Positions 17,670 through 26,958 are shown, counted from the first letter of the stretch. The stretch: DNA of 64,000 nt from Marinobacter litoralis (GCF_016427555.1 NZ_JAELVS010000002.1:310001-374000); one strand, 5' to 3'. Made by a program: numbers and translations. The notes: generated by a model from the letters alone, not told the origin.

Positions 17670-18766
17670 AACTCAGCATCATCATGGATCAATACAACAA
17701 CCCCTATGCAGGTACCGAAAGCCAGGTGCTTAAGCTGGTCGCAGGGCTAGTCGAGCGAGGCTGGGAAGTGCGGTTCGCAGTATTCAGGGGAACAAAGTAC
17801 ACCCGTAATGGAGAGTTCCCGGTTGCAATTGAAGAGCTGGACATCGGCTCGCTCTCAAACCCCGGAAGTTGGGTTAAAACCTACAGTTATGGCCGGCATT
17901 TAAAGAAGAACGGCTTCGATCTGGTCCACGTATTTTTTAACGATGCATCTGTATTGTGCCCGCCTGCTATGAGTTTGGCCGGTTTAAAAACCGTTATCTC
18001 CCGTCGCGATATGGGCTTTTGGTACAACAAAAAATATCTGCAGGCTTTAAGGCTAACCAAGCGCTTTGTAGCTGCAGTAGTTTGCAACAGCCAAGCAGTG
18101 GCCAATATCACCGCCTCCTCTGAAGGAATTCCGGCCCGAAAAATCAAAGTCATTTACAACGGCTATCCTGCCACAAAAATCCAAAAGAACGGTCCCAATG
18201 CTGAATACAAAAAAAGCGATCCTGTCGTCATCGGCGTAGTTGCGAATCTTAGGCCGATCAAAAGAATTGAGGACTTAATCAAAGCCGTGGCCAAGTTGAG
18301 AAAGGCGGGTTTGAGGTCTAGCTTAAATATTGTGGGAGGGGGAGACCCTACGCACTATGTACAGCTGGCTGATGAACTTGGCATTCGGGACTGCACGCAC
18401 TTTCTGGGCTCTCAGGCGGAGCCGGAAAAGTTCATAAAAGACTTTGATGTAGCGGTTCTTTGTTCGGAAACAGAAGGATTCTCCAACGCCATTATTGAGT
18501 ATATACGCTGCGGCAAACCCGTGGTGTGTACCCGTACCGGTGGTAACCCAGAGATTGTGCAGCACGGAGAGAATGGGTACTTGGTGGACGTAGGTGATGT
18601 TTCAGCCTTGGCAGAAATGCTCAAAAAGCTTATTGAAAATCCCGAATTGAGAGAGCGCATGGGGCGAAGAGGGGCAGTTGATGTGGCGGAACGATACAAC
18701 CTGAACACCATGCTTGACCAGCATATCTCGCTCTATAAAACGCTTCGACCAGGGGCCCCACAATGA
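17666..18766 (+). CDS. Glycosyltransferase family 4
   Basis: Second GT-B enzyme in tandem, 366 residues. It has the N-terminal glycine-rich segment YAGTESQVLKL, GVVANLRPIKRIEDLI and GGGDPTHYV. The donor-site E-x7-E is in CSETEGFSNAIIEYIRCGKP, and ENGYLVDVGD follows. It overlaps both neighbours by four bases, pointing to coupled translation. It probably adds one sugar of the repeat unit on the cytosolic face; specificity cannot be read from sequence. Confidence 0.9.
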   Translation: MKLSIIMDQYNNPYAGTESQVLKLVAGLVERGWEVRFAVFRGTKYTRNGEFPVAIEELDIGSLSNPGSWVKTYSYGRHLKKNGFDLVHVFFNDASVLCPPAMSLAGLKTVISRRDMGFWYNKKYLQALRLTKRFVAAVVCNSQAVANITASSEGIPARKIKVIYNGYPATKIQKNGPNAEYKKSDPVVIGVVANLRPIKRIEDLIKAVAKLRKAGLRSSLNIVGGGDPTHYVQLADELGIRDCTHFLGSQAEPEKFIKDFDVAVLCSETEGFSNAIIEYIRCGKPVVCTRTGGNPEIVQHGENGYLVDVGDVSALAEMLKKLIENPELRERMGRRGAVDVAERYNLNTMLDQHISLYKTLRPGAPQ

Positions 18767-20112
18767 TGATGAACGCGTTGTCTAAGTACATCTTCTACCC
18801 GGCTTGGGATCTAAAAGACGGCAGCCATCGGCTCCTGGAGTGGCGCCAGCTCGAAAAACAACAATGGTGGGCCCAGAAAGATCTCGAGGATCTGCAATTA
18901 AGCCGTCTGAATTCTTTGCTGATCTACGCGGAAACACACAGCCCATATTATCGAGAACTTTTTAACCAGCATGGAATTAAAGCATCGGATATCCGAACGT
19001 TAAAGGACATTGAGCGGATACCAGTAACCACCAAACAAGCGATCCGGAATGGCGGGGATCAGTTCATCAGCGATGAATGCAAGAAAACGCAACTGGTTTC
19101 GGCCAAAACGGGCGGATCTACCGGCGTCTCGTTAAATCTTTATTTTGATGACACCTGCCAGGAAAAAAGAAACGCGGCCCAACTAATGGCAGACCGTTGG
19201 TCAGGATGGGATCTCGGTATGAAAAGGGCTTCGGTGTGGGGTAACCCCCCCGTACCCGACAGCGTAAAACAGAAACTGCGCCATAACCTGCTCGACAGAA
19301 CCATCTATCTGGACACCATGGATTTAAACAGCCGATCTATGGGGGCGTTTGTAACTCGCTGGAGAAAAGAAAAACCGGGAGCCGTATTCGGACACGCGCA
19401 CTCAATCTACATTTTTGCGAAATACCTCCTTCACGAAAACATCACCGATTTACGACCTCAAGGCATTGTTGCGACCTCTATGATGCTTTTAGAGCACGAA
19501 CGCAAAACCATTGAACAAGCCTTCGGTTGCCAAGTTACGAATCGCTACGGATGTGAAGAGGTTGGCCTAATCGCGTGCGAGTGCGATCAGCACAGCGGGA
19601 TGCACATTAATGTTCCCCACGTCTACGTGGAGTTTTTGGATGGCAACAATAACCCGGTTGCGGCGGGAGAGCCTGGCAAGATCGTCGTAACGGACCTAAA
19701 CAATTACGCAATGCCGCTGATTCGTTACCGTGTTGAGGATGTGGGCGTATACAGCGAGCGCACGTGTAAATGCGGCCGCGGCTTTCCACTTTTGGAGAAG
19801 TTGGAAGGCCGAGTGGCGGACTTCCTCAGGCTTCCGCATGGCGGCCAGGTTGCCGGAATCTCGCTGGTGGAGCGAACGCTGACGAAAGTACCCGGCATTG
19901 AACAAATGCAGTTGATTCAAGAGCAGATTTACGAAGTTGTGATCAATCGAGTGAAAGGGCGTGAATTCACCGAGCAGACTGACAAAGAGCTGACGAGCGC
20001 TATGCGAGAGGTATTCGGTGAAGACGTTGGCTTGACCATCAACAACGTAGATGAAATCCCCCAAGAGGCATCCGGTAAATACAGGTTTTCTATTTGCAGG
20101 GTTAATCAATGA
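18763..20112 (+). CDS. CapK/PaaK-like adenylate-forming enzyme
   Basis: Member of the phenylacetate-CoA ligase/CapK branch of the ANL superfamily, 449 residues. The AMP-binding loop KTGGSTGVSLNLYF is clear, as is NRYGCEEVGLIACEC in the position of the Y/F-G-x-T-E region. An arginine-containing PLIRYRVEDVG follows, and a C-terminal small domain ends with PQEASGKYRFSI. CapK-type proteins are common in capsule and exopolysaccharide clusters, but their substrate is mostly unproven. Activation of an acyl or amino acid group to decorate the glycan is a reasonable inference. It starts at one of three tandem ATG codons (18763 taken) and overlaps neighbours on both sides. Confidence 0.85.
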   Translation: MMMNALSKYIFYPAWDLKDGSHRLLEWRQLEKQQWWAQKDLEDLQLSRLNSLLIYAETHSPYYRELFNQHGIKASDIRTLKDIERIPVTTKQAIRNGGDQFISDECKKTQLVSAKTGGSTGVSLNLYFDDTCQEKRNAAQLMADRWSGWDLGMKRASVWGNPPVPDSVKQKLRHNLLDRTIYLDTMDLNSRSMGAFVTRWRKEKPGAVFGHAHSIYIFAKYLLHENITDLRPQGIVATSMMLLEHERKTIEQAFGCQVTNRYGCEEVGLIACECDQHSGMHINVPHVYVEFLDGNNNPVAAGEPGKIVVTDLNNYAMPLIRYRVEDVGVYSERTCKCGRGFPLLEKLEGRVADFLRLPHGGQVAGISLVERTLTKVPGIEQMQLIQEQIYEVVINRVKGREFTEQTDKELTSAMREVFGEDVGLTINNVDEIPQEASGKYRFSICRVNQ

Positions 20113-20996
20113 GTGATCAACCGCTGGTTTCTGTAGTCATCGCTACTTACAACACGGACCAATATTTGCCGGATGCTGTTGCTTCAGTGCTTGCGCAGTC
20201 TTGGAGCAACCTAGAAGTCGTCGTCATCGACGATGGCTCTGAAGATGACACGCCAGCGCGTATGGCGTTGTTCGACAACGACGAACGTGTTCGCTACATC
20301 CGGACTGAAAACCGGGGCCAACCCAAAGCCAAAAACCTTGGCCTTAAAGAAGCTCGAGGTGATTTTATAGCGTTTTGCGATGCTGATGATCTTTGGGCGA
20401 ATAATAAGCTTGAAGTCCAAATGCCTAAGTTCTCAGACCCTCGAGTAGGGGTGGTGTATAGCGAAGTGTCATACATCGACCAGAACTCTACAGCTATAGA
20501 AAAAGAGGCGCCTTACACTCGTTACAGCGGGAAAGTAACGGATGCATTGGTGATCTCCAATTTCATACCTTTTGGAACCTCGGTCATTCGTCGAAAGTGT
20601 CTAGAGCAAAATGGTGGGTTCGACGAAGAGTTACCTATGGGCATCGATTGGGATTTGTGGCTGAGGTACTCAATTGATTGGGAGTTCGTTTACTGTCCGG
20701 AGGTCACTTATGTGTACCGGATATGGCCAGGGCAGATGTCCAAAAACTATCGAGGCCGCTATGACAATGCATTCCGCATCCTCAGAAAGTTTATCAACGC
20801 GAACCCAAGCAAAGTATCCCAGCGTTTAGCTTCGCGAGCCTGGGCAGACATGTACATTGGCCGAGCGATGGCTATTGCCAGCGCTGAAAAAACAATCTCT
20901 GAACCCTTATCTGACATTTTCACCGGATTAAAGCACGACGCATCGTATATGCGCGGATGGAAAAGCCTGATTAAGCTGATGATACGGAGAGTCTAG
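20109..20996 (+). CDS. Glycosyltransferase family 2
   Basis: Inverting GT-A enzyme of 295 residues. It begins VSVVIATYNTDQYL, then EVVVIDDGSEDDTP (nucleotide Asp) and FIAFCDADDLW (DxD metal site). GGFDEELPMGIDWDLWLR holds the acceptor-side acidic residues. There are no membrane helices. The start overlaps the previous gene by four bases. It is typical of repeat-unit assembly enzymes; the sugar is unknown. Confidence 0.9.
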   Translation: MSDQPLVSVVIATYNTDQYLPDAVASVLAQSWSNLEVVVIDDGSEDDTPARMALFDNDERVRYIRTENRGQPKAKNLGLKEARGDFIAFCDADDLWANNKLEVQMPKFSDPRVGVVYSEVSYIDQNSTAIEKEAPYTRYSGKVTDALVISNFIPFGTSVIRRKCLEQNGGFDEELPMGIDWDLWLRYSIDWEFVYCPEVTYVYRIWPGQMSKNYRGRYDNAFRILRKFINANPSKVSQRLASRAWADMYIGRAMAIASAEKTISEPLSDIFTGLKHDASYMRGWKSLIKLMIRRV

Positions 20997-21023
20997 AGCC
21001 ATGGCCAAGTCGAGGGATGGACT

Positions 21024-22025
21024 GTGACGTTAAACAATTTCATATACAAGGTTTCAAAGCCATTAGGCGGTTTGCAGGTCGCACGCTTCCTCGCACGTAA
21101 CCATCCTCGGATATTGATGTATCACAGAATATCTCCGGACGGATCACCTGGGACTATTTCTGTGGATCAGTTTAGAAAGCAGATGAAACTGATCAAAAGG
21201 TCTTTTAATCCGATCTCTTTGTCGAATCTCATCGAATTACATGAGCAGGGAATTACACCTAAGCACGCAGTCGCCGTAACCTTTGATGATGGTTATAGTG
21301 ATTTTGCGGAGTATGCATTTCCGATACTTCAGGAAGAGGGGATACCCGCGACTCTCTTTATAACTACCGGGTTTGTGAATGGTGATGTCTGGTTGTGGCC
21401 GGATAAAATCAAGTTCTTACTCTCTAAGAAGTCGCAAATAAAAATTCCGTCTAAACTTGATGACGATATAAGGCTCGAAGAAAGTTCGATATCACTTTGG
21501 AAAGATATATCGAATTATTGTTTAACATTAGATAATTTGGTTAAGGAAGCGTATATATCTGATCTTTTTTCATTAAATGACGTTTGTCTACCGGAATATG
21601 CTCCTGAAGGATTTGAAGCTGTCGGTTGGGAACAGCTAAATAGGTTTATAGAAGGTGGATCAGTTGATATTGGTAGTCATACGTGCACTCACCCGGTTTT
21701 GACCCGCCTAAGTCTGTCCGAATTACGTTACGAATTGATGTTCTCTAAGAAATCGATATATTGTAATTTGGGTGTCGATGTTTCTATTTTATGTTATCCA
21801 AATGGAACGAAATTTGATTTCAATGATAAGGTAAAGCGCGAGCTGTTAAATTCAGGATATAAATATGGCGTGGCGGCTTACCCAACCTTGGACCCCCTTG
21901 ACGATGTTTTGTCTGTCGGAAGATATTCGGTCGATAAAGATCTTGAGAGATTTACTAAAACAATATTTGGAATATCTTATGTTGCAGCTATGTTTCGTCG
22001 GAGTATGAGTTCGGATGAATATTGA
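21024..22025 (+). CDS. Polysaccharide deacetylase, second copy in the cluster
   Basis: NodB-homology deacetylase of 333 residues, distinct from the one at 14.5 kb. The first metal motif is VTFDDGYSDF and the second is GSHTCTHP, the Asp-His-His triad of carbohydrate esterase family 4. The opening ILMYHRIS is the common N-terminus of this subgroup. The GTG start at 21024 has GAGGGATGG at about 21012-21020. From about 21.4 kb base composition becomes clearly AT-rich compared with upstream genes, a sign of separate origin. It overlaps the next gene by eleven bases. Confidence 0.88.
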   Translation: MTLNNFIYKVSKPLGGLQVARFLARNHPRILMYHRISPDGSPGTISVDQFRKQMKLIKRSFNPISLSNLIELHEQGITPKHAVAVTFDDGYSDFAEYAFPILQEEGIPATLFITTGFVNGDVWLWPDKIKFLLSKKSQIKIPSKLDDDIRLEESSISLWKDISNYCLTLDNLVKEAYISDLFSLNDVCLPEYAPEGFEAVGWEQLNRFIEGGSVDIGSHTCTHPVLTRLSLSELRYELMFSKKSIYCNLGVDVSILCYPNGTKFDFNDKVKRELLNSGYKYGVAAYPTLDPLDDVLSVGRYSVDKDLERFTKTIFGISYVAAMFRRSMSSDEY

Positions 22026-22995
22026 TAAAGATAAGAAATGTATCTTCTTGTCGTGGGAGATACATACACGCAGCCGTAGTATTTCTAGAGAACTAGGTGT
22101 GCCTATTTTTGAAGTGGTGCATGATAATTTTTTTTTGATTAGATACTATCGTTCGATAATCGAAACATTTCGGATATTGAAAAAAGAAAAGCCCAATATC
22201 GTGATCTTTCAGAATCCATCAATAGTTCTTGCTGTATTTATTTTGGTTTATTCTCGCTTTTCAAAGTTAGATCTTGTTATGGATGCGCATAATGCTGCAA
22301 TATTTCCTTTGGAGGGTAAGTTTTGGCTGTTAAACAAATTGTGTTCGGTGCTGATTTCGAAAGTAAAATTGACCATCATCACTAATCAATTTCTTATAGA
22401 ATCAATAAAAGATAGAGGTGGTCGTCCTTTTGTTCTAGAAGATCCAATACCAAAGCTCGATGTTTCTAAGGGGGTGAAGACCTCAAAAGGTAAAGTGAAA
22501 AAATTAGTGTTCGTATGCAGTTGGGCGAAAGATGAGCCATATATGGAAGTTATGGAAGCTTTTAAGAGTTTGTCGGATAAAGACGTCATGCTTTTCGTAA
22601 CCGGAAGGCCTCCGGAATACGTATTTAATAAACCCATTCCGAATAATGTAAAGTTAACAGGTTTCCTTTCAGAGCAGGATTATATCGATCTTTTGGCAGG
22701 ATCGAATCTTATTATAGATCTAACGAATCGCCCTGATTGTTTAGTTTGCGGTGGCTACGAGGCAGCAGCGGTTGGCACTCCTTGCATTATCTCCAATAAT
22801 TTATGTTCATCTGATACTTTTAGTAAAGGGTATGTGTATAGTGAAAATGATTCTGGAGGTTTGAAGGATTCAATATTATATGCGATTGATAAAGAAGATG
22901 CATTAAAGTCAGATATTGAATGGTTTAGAGGTGACTATGAAGTTAGGTATCACAAAAAGATTGAAGCTCTTAAGGATGTTATTTATCATCTATGA
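22015..22995 (+). CDS. Probable glycosyltransferase (GT4-like), AT-rich
   Basis: GT-B-like protein of 326 residues, less typical than the other transferases. The N-terminal half carries DLVMDAHNAAIFP. The C-terminal half has KKLVFVCSWAKDEPYMEVMEAF and VKLTGFLSEQDYIDLLAGSNL, followed by a conserved-looking DCLVCGGYEAAAVGTPCI in place of the usual E-x7-E. The gene is strongly AT-rich with many ATA, AAA and TTA codons. It is the last rightward gene before a convergent hairpin at 23031-23067. Function is inferred from fold-like motifs and context. Confidence 0.75.
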   Translation: MNIDKDKKCIFLSWEIHTRSRSISRELGVPIFEVVHDNFFLIRYYRSIIETFRILKKEKPNIVIFQNPSIVLAVFILVYSRFSKLDLVMDAHNAAIFPLEGKFWLLNKLCSVLISKVKLTIITNQFLIESIKDRGGRPFVLEDPIPKLDVSKGVKTSKGKVKKLVFVCSWAKDEPYMEVMEAFKSLSDKDVMLFVTGRPPEYVFNKPIPNNVKLTGFLSEQDYIDLLAGSNLIIDLTNRPDCLVCGGYEAAAVGTPCIISNNLCSSDTFSKGYVYSENDSGGLKDSILYAIDKEDALKSDIEWFRGDYEVRYHKKIEALKDVIYHL

Positions 22996-23030
22996 ATGGG
23001 TGGTTTATTATTTTTTTTAGAATAACATTT

Positions 23031-23067
23031 GTTTCCTGTCCGGTAAATTTTATATCGAACAGGAAAC
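23031..23067. terminator. Convergent hairpin, probable bidirectional terminator
   Basis: Nine-base perfect stem GTTTCCTGT (23031-23039) with ACAGGAAAC (23059-23067). It can be extended by a CG pair past one mismatch. It lies between the rightward glycosyltransferase ending at 22995 and the leftward gene ending at 23073. There is no long T-run directly after it on either strand, so efficiency is uncertain. Confidence 0.5.
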
Positions 23068-23072
23068 GCCTA

Positions 23073-24164
23073 CTATTCAATACTTAAATCAGGAGCTGCC
23101 GGTGGTGCATCCATTGTAGGAAGCTGGGGACAGTTATTCTGACAAATCCTAGCACCTTTCTCATTGATTTTGCCGTCTTTGTCTGCAACGTACACGTAAA
23201 GGCTATCGACGGAACTTCCGCCAGGACTAAAGGCGAATTGAATACTATTGTTGTCCCAAGAAATGGGTACCTGAATCAGGCGTTTTTTTGCATTACTGAA
23301 CGTCGGGGATTCAGAAACGTAAATGCGATGATGAGAATCATCAATGTAAATATTGTCGTAGTATATGTTCAAATCTTGCGATGTATTGGCGCCATTGCTG
23401 ATTTGATCAAAATAAATTTCGTCATACATGCTCGATCTGTCACTTGTCCTCATTCTCCAAGTGCGGCTATATGGTAGTATTCCATTACGAATAAAATCAA
23501 ACTGTCCATTTTTAACATTTACGCCGCTTGACGAATAGATTATTTCCTCCTGAGTCCACTCATCTTTCACTTGACCGAGTTGGCTTCCTGGCCATACCGA
23601 CCCACCTTCCGCGGTGTATTCAGCATAGATTCTCGCAGAATTAGCGCCTTCTTTACCTTGATATCCCAAGTATATGTTGTTGCCATCACTTCCCCAGAGT
23701 CGGTTCACCTTAAGATTGAAACCCATTGGCCCCCAAGTAGATGAATCGCCAATCGAAAAGTCATAGCGTCTGTGAAAATATAAATATAATTTATCAGGGG
23801 CTGGGCTTATTTCAATTCTTGGGATAGCTACCTCACGGTAATCATCAGATATCCTATATTTTAGAACGTTTCCTTCGCCTGTTGGTGTTGTTTGCGAAGT
23901 AATCGTACCATTTGCAGCTAGTGGTTTAGTAATAAATGATAATTTACTCTGATTCTTCGATCCATTTTCAAAATTGAAATAGTAAAGAGGCGCTCCACGA
24001 TTCTTTTCTGTGAACCCTGATCCAGTGACCAGAAGCGTTGGGGGCGAGTCAGAAACTTGGCTGACACCCGTAATATTTGGAACGGCCATCGCCGTGGTTG
24101 AAGCGAACAGAGTGCAAACTAGTGTTGAAACGCACTGAGCTCTTCGGTTGATTGGAGAAATCAT
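23073..24164 (-). CDS. Secreted protein of unknown function, TIG-like start
   Basis: Exported protein of 363 residues with a signal peptide ending in AMA-VP near residue 28. The start of the mature part (ITGVSQVSDSPPTLLVTGSGF) resembles the first strands of an IPT/TIG domain. The remainder, rich in Tyr, Ser, Asn and Trp (for example LYLYFHRRYDFSIGDSSTWG, YDEIYFDQISNG, IYYDNIYIDDSHHRIYV), looks like an all-beta jelly-roll of the kind seen in polysaccharide lyases or carbohydrate-binding proteins. There is no PEP-CTERM tail. It is transcribed against the polysaccharide genes. A role in trimming or binding the glycan is speculation; no catalytic motif is certain. Confidence 0.75.
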   Translation of the reverse strand: MISPINRRAQCVSTLVCTLFASTTAMAVPNITGVSQVSDSPPTLLVTGSGFTEKNRGAPLYYFNFENGSKNQSKLSFITKPLAANGTITSQTTPTGEGNVLKYRISDDYREVAIPRIEISPAPDKLYLYFHRRYDFSIGDSSTWGPMGFNLKVNRLWGSDGNNIYLGYQGKEGANSARIYAEYTAEGGSVWPGSQLGQVKDEWTQEEIIYSSSGVNVKNGQFDFIRNGILPYSRTWRMRTSDRSSMYDEIYFDQISNGANTSQDLNIYYDNIYIDDSHHRIYVSESPTFSNAKKRLIQVPISWDNNSIQFAFSPGGSSVDSLYVYVADKDGKINEKGARICQNNCPQLPTMDAPPAAPDLSIE

Positions 24165-24437
24165 GTAACCCCCAAGGTCAGGTTTAAATCTCCTTCAGTT
24201 TACTAAAAAATCATCGTTCTCGGGTACGTGTATTTTTCGATAGAGCAGACTTATTGGGAATAAATCGTTTTTTTTTATCGTTAATTGGAATTTTTGAACG
24301 CCTAGCAATCAATTTATGCTTTCAATGTCTATAATGTAAAGGCGACTGTGGTGCCGAAATAGGACATAGGTTTTACATGTTTATTGACGAAATTTGGTAA
24401 AAGCATTTGATCTAAGCGCAGAAATGGAGCTAAATTT
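24165..24437. other. Divergent intergenic region
   Basis: AT-rich gap between the leftward secreted protein and the rightward glycosyltransferase. It holds a TATAAT at 24330-24335 without a convincing -35 partner, and T-rich runs. No convincing sigma-54 site or small gene is seen on either strand. Confidence 0.5.
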
Positions 24438-25583
24438 GTGAGCGATAATTCCTTAAGGAGTGATGAGCGATTTCGAGTACTCGTGGTGGTGCGATGGCCT
24501 GTGGGTGGAATAAGAACGTTTCTCAGGTATGTGTATCAACACTTTGATAAGGAACAATTTGAATTTACGTTTGTCGGTGCGAGCACAGGCAATTCAGGTA
24601 CTTTGGAGAGTGACCTTTCTTCAATATTTTCTGAGTGGGTTTTATTTCCCGAAAATGGTACGGAAGTTTGGGGTTGCTTCAATGCGGTGCTCAACGCTCT
24701 GAAGAATAACAAATATGACCTCGTGCATGCGCACGGTTTTACTTCCGCAATCTCGAGTGTGCTCCCCGCGCGTTTATTAAGAGTTCCTTTGATTTGTACC
24801 TCTCACGACGTCCTCAATAGCGTCCAGTTTAAAGGGCCAGGGGGGTGGTTGAAAAAAGTGGTATTGGGTTTGGCTCTTTGCGGTTGTAGTAAGGTACATT
24901 CAGTTTCGTCAGATGCGCAGGCCAACCTCAAAGCGACGTTGCCGATTCTCTCGCGTAGCAAACATGTCGTCATTCGGAACGGTATTCAGGCGAGAAAATT
25001 CAGAAATGCCAAAAAAATTGATCTAAAAGATGAGCTTAGTCTCGGGCAAACAGACGTGCTAATTGGTTTTTTCGGCCGTTTCATGGGACAGAAAGGATTT
25101 TCTATTCTCGTTGACGCGGTCGAATATTTGAAGACGTTTATGCCGTCAGTGAGCATTAAGATAGTCTGCGTAGGATCGGGAGGTTTTATTAGAGAAGAAA
25201 TGGCTCGCCTGGAAAAGCGAGGTCTGTCCGGATACTTCTATTTCCTTCCATTTACACCGGATATTGGAGGTTATCTGAAAGCTTGCGATTTAGTAGTAAT
25301 GCCCTCGCTTTGGGAAGCTTGTCCGCTTCAACCAATGGAGGCTCTTTGTGCCGGAGTTCCTTTTGTTGGCAGCGATTGCATTGGGCTTAGAGAGGTGCTT
25401 GCCGATACGCCTGCTGTGGTGGTTGAGGCCGGGAGTGCTGAGAGTCTGGCACAAGGAATTGTAGACTGCCTGGAAAAAGGGCGCCAACCATTTGATAATT
25501 TTTCTTCAGAGGCTGTTGAACGGTTCGAGGTTAGTAAAACGGTTGAGCAGATCCAGCTGATGTATGAACAGGTTTGTCGATGA
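24438..25583 (+). CDS. Glycosyltransferase family 4
   Basis: GT-B glycosyltransferase of 381 residues. It has RVLVVVRWPVGGIRTFLRYV, a membrane-proximal YDLVHAHGF, and GFFGRFMGQKGFSILVDAV in the donor domain. The E-x7-E motif lies in SLWEACPLQPMEALCAG. GTG 24438 is the likely start, with TGGAGC six to twelve bases upstream. Its stop overlaps the next start (ATGA). It opens a two-gene rightward unit with the Wzy-like polymerase. Confidence 0.88.
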   Translation: MSDNSLRSDERFRVLVVVRWPVGGIRTFLRYVYQHFDKEQFEFTFVGASTGNSGTLESDLSSIFSEWVLFPENGTEVWGCFNAVLNALKNNKYDLVHAHGFTSAISSVLPARLLRVPLICTSHDVLNSVQFKGPGGWLKKVVLGLALCGCSKVHSVSSDAQANLKATLPILSRSKHVVIRNGIQARKFRNAKKIDLKDELSLGQTDVLIGFFGRFMGQKGFSILVDAVEYLKTFMPSVSIKIVCVGSGGFIREEMARLEKRGLSGYFYFLPFTPDIGGYLKACDLVVMPSLWEACPLQPMEALCAGVPFVGSDCIGLREVLADTPAVVVEAGSAESLAQGIVDCLEKGRQPFDNFSSEAVERFEVSKTVEQIQLMYEQVCR

Positions 25584-26935
25584 ATCCCCTTGGCGTTGAT
25601 CTTAATAATAAGGAAAGAGATGGAGTTATAGAGAAAAAAACGAAGGTAGCTTTCGCTCTATTTCTTGTTTATTTAGTTAGCTTTTTTCTTCATTTGCCGT
25701 CTCGTATTTCTATTTTAGGCGCGATCAGGCTGGATTTTATTTTGGTCGGCGTGATAACGTTTTTAATACTTTCTTCTCAATCAAAGAAAGGGACTCGCAT
25801 TGATGACGCATCAAAATATTTGTTAGCGATACTTTTATATGCAATTATCACGATTCCGTTAGTGCAGTGGCCAGGATCGGTTTTAAATAAGGGAATTATA
25901 GAATTTATAAAAGCGGCTATATTCTATTTTTTTACAGTAAATCTTGTTGTCAGTGAAAGGAGGTTGAAGGCTGTAATTTCATTTTTTGTGGCATGTAATG
26001 TTATAAGAATATTGGAACCTTTATTGTTAAATATTACATCTGGTTATTTGGGTTCTGTTACGCATTTAGGGGGGGGGGAATTTGCGGGCAGGCTTTCCGG
26101 AGCACCATCGGATATTGTGAACCCTAATGGTTTAGCGTTTATAATTGCGACAGTGTTTCCATTTCTACATTACGTTTTTGCCCCAAGCGGAAAGAAAGCA
26201 TTTTTCATCTACGCGCTACTCATCCCTGTTCTACTTTATGCGATGGGGCTTACTCTTTCAAGGTCCGGTATTCTAGCGCTCGGAATTATAGCTTTTGGGA
26301 TCTGGGTAAAAAGCAAATACAAGTTTAGGCTTCTGATGTTGGGTTTGGTTGGCCTATTAGTTATAGGTATGAATTTAAATGAGATTCAGAAAGATCGTTA
26401 TTTGTCTCTAGTTAGTGATGATGCTCGTCAGTCCGCTTCAGCGGAGGGCCGTATTGACGGGTGGTCAGCAGATTTCAAGGTGGCGATGAATAGGCCTATC
26501 ATTGGTCATGGATTAGGTACTTCCAGAGAGGCTAATTGGAATGTTAGGGGTAAAGATCAGATCTCGCATATTCTTTGGGCTGAAATTTGGCAAGAAATAG
26601 GGATGATCGGACTTCTTATATTTGTTTTATATTTGAAATCAATGGTCAAAAATTTCCGTGAAGCAGCTAGCCTTATCAAGATAAGTTTGGGAACCAATGA
26701 TTTTCTTTTCCGTTGTTCCCAGGCAATGCAGGTTTGGTTATTAATGAATTTACTTTTTAGTTTGGCGAGCTATGGCTTGAAAAGCTATGAGTGGTACTTT
26801 TTTGGGGGGCTTTCTGTGGCTTTGCTTAACATTACGAAGGATCGGATTGCTAACTCTAGCCTAGGTGCTGAAAAAGATTTTTCAGTCGGTCCAAAAACTA
26901 ACGAAAAATTTATATTAGCAAAGAAGGTAAGATGA
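25580..26935 (+). CDS. O-antigen ligase/polymerase family membrane protein (Wzy-like)
   Basis: Multi-pass membrane protein of 451 residues with about ten to twelve helices and one large periplasmic loop. The loop contains SAEGRIDGWSADFKVAMNRPIIGHGLGT, of which RIDGW and GHGLG are typical of the Wzy_C/O-antigen ligase family. It probably polymerises repeat units on the periplasmic face. ATG 25580 overlaps the upstream TGA; a TTG at 25574 is less likely. The gene is AT-rich. It contains an uninterrupted run of ten G at 26069-26078, translated as Gly-Gly-Gly, which could make expression switchable by slippage. Confidence 0.87.
   Translation: MNPLGVDLNNKERDGVIEKKTKVAFALFLVYLVSFFLHLPSRISILGAIRLDFILVGVITFLILSSQSKKGTRIDDASKYLLAILLYAIITIPLVQWPGSVLNKGIIEFIKAAIFYFFTVNLVVSERRLKAVISFFVACNVIRILEPLLLNITSGYLGSVTHLGGGEFAGRLSGAPSDIVNPNGLAFIIATVFPFLHYVFAPSGKKAFFIYALLIPVLLYAMGLTLSRSGILALGIIAFGIWVKSKYKFRLLMLGLVGLLVIGMNLNEIQKDRYLSLVSDDARQSASAEGRIDGWSADFKVAMNRPIIGHGLGTSREANWNVRGKDQISHILWAEIWQEIGMIGLLIFVLYLKSMVKNFREAASLIKISLGTNDFLFRCSQAMQVWLLMNLLFSLASYGLKSYEWYFFGGLSVALLNITKDRIANSSLGAEKDFSVGPKTNEKFILAKKVR
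26069..26078 (+). repeat. G10 homopolymer tract inside the polymerase gene
   Basis: Ten consecutive G (codons TTA GGG GGG GGG GAA) in an otherwise AT-rich gene. Gain or loss of one base would frameshift the Wzy-like protein about a third of the way in. Poly-G tracts of this length are classical slipped-strand contingency sites in surface-glycan genes of other bacteria; variation here is not shown. Confidence 0.9.
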
Positions 26936-26958
26936 TCTGATCGTAGAATACTGTTTTA

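Noticed and set aside
24330..24335. Perfect TATAAT upstream of the glycosyltransferase at 24438
   Set aside because: No acceptable -35 hexamer lies 16-18 bases upstream and there is no TGn extension; in AT-rich DNA this can occur by chance.
24339..24356. AGGCGACTGTGGTGCC before the glycosyltransferase at 24438, with GG and GC ten bases apart
   Set aside because: Only the invariant dinucleotides match; both the -24 and -12 elements deviate at most other positions, so it was not called a sigma-54 promoter.
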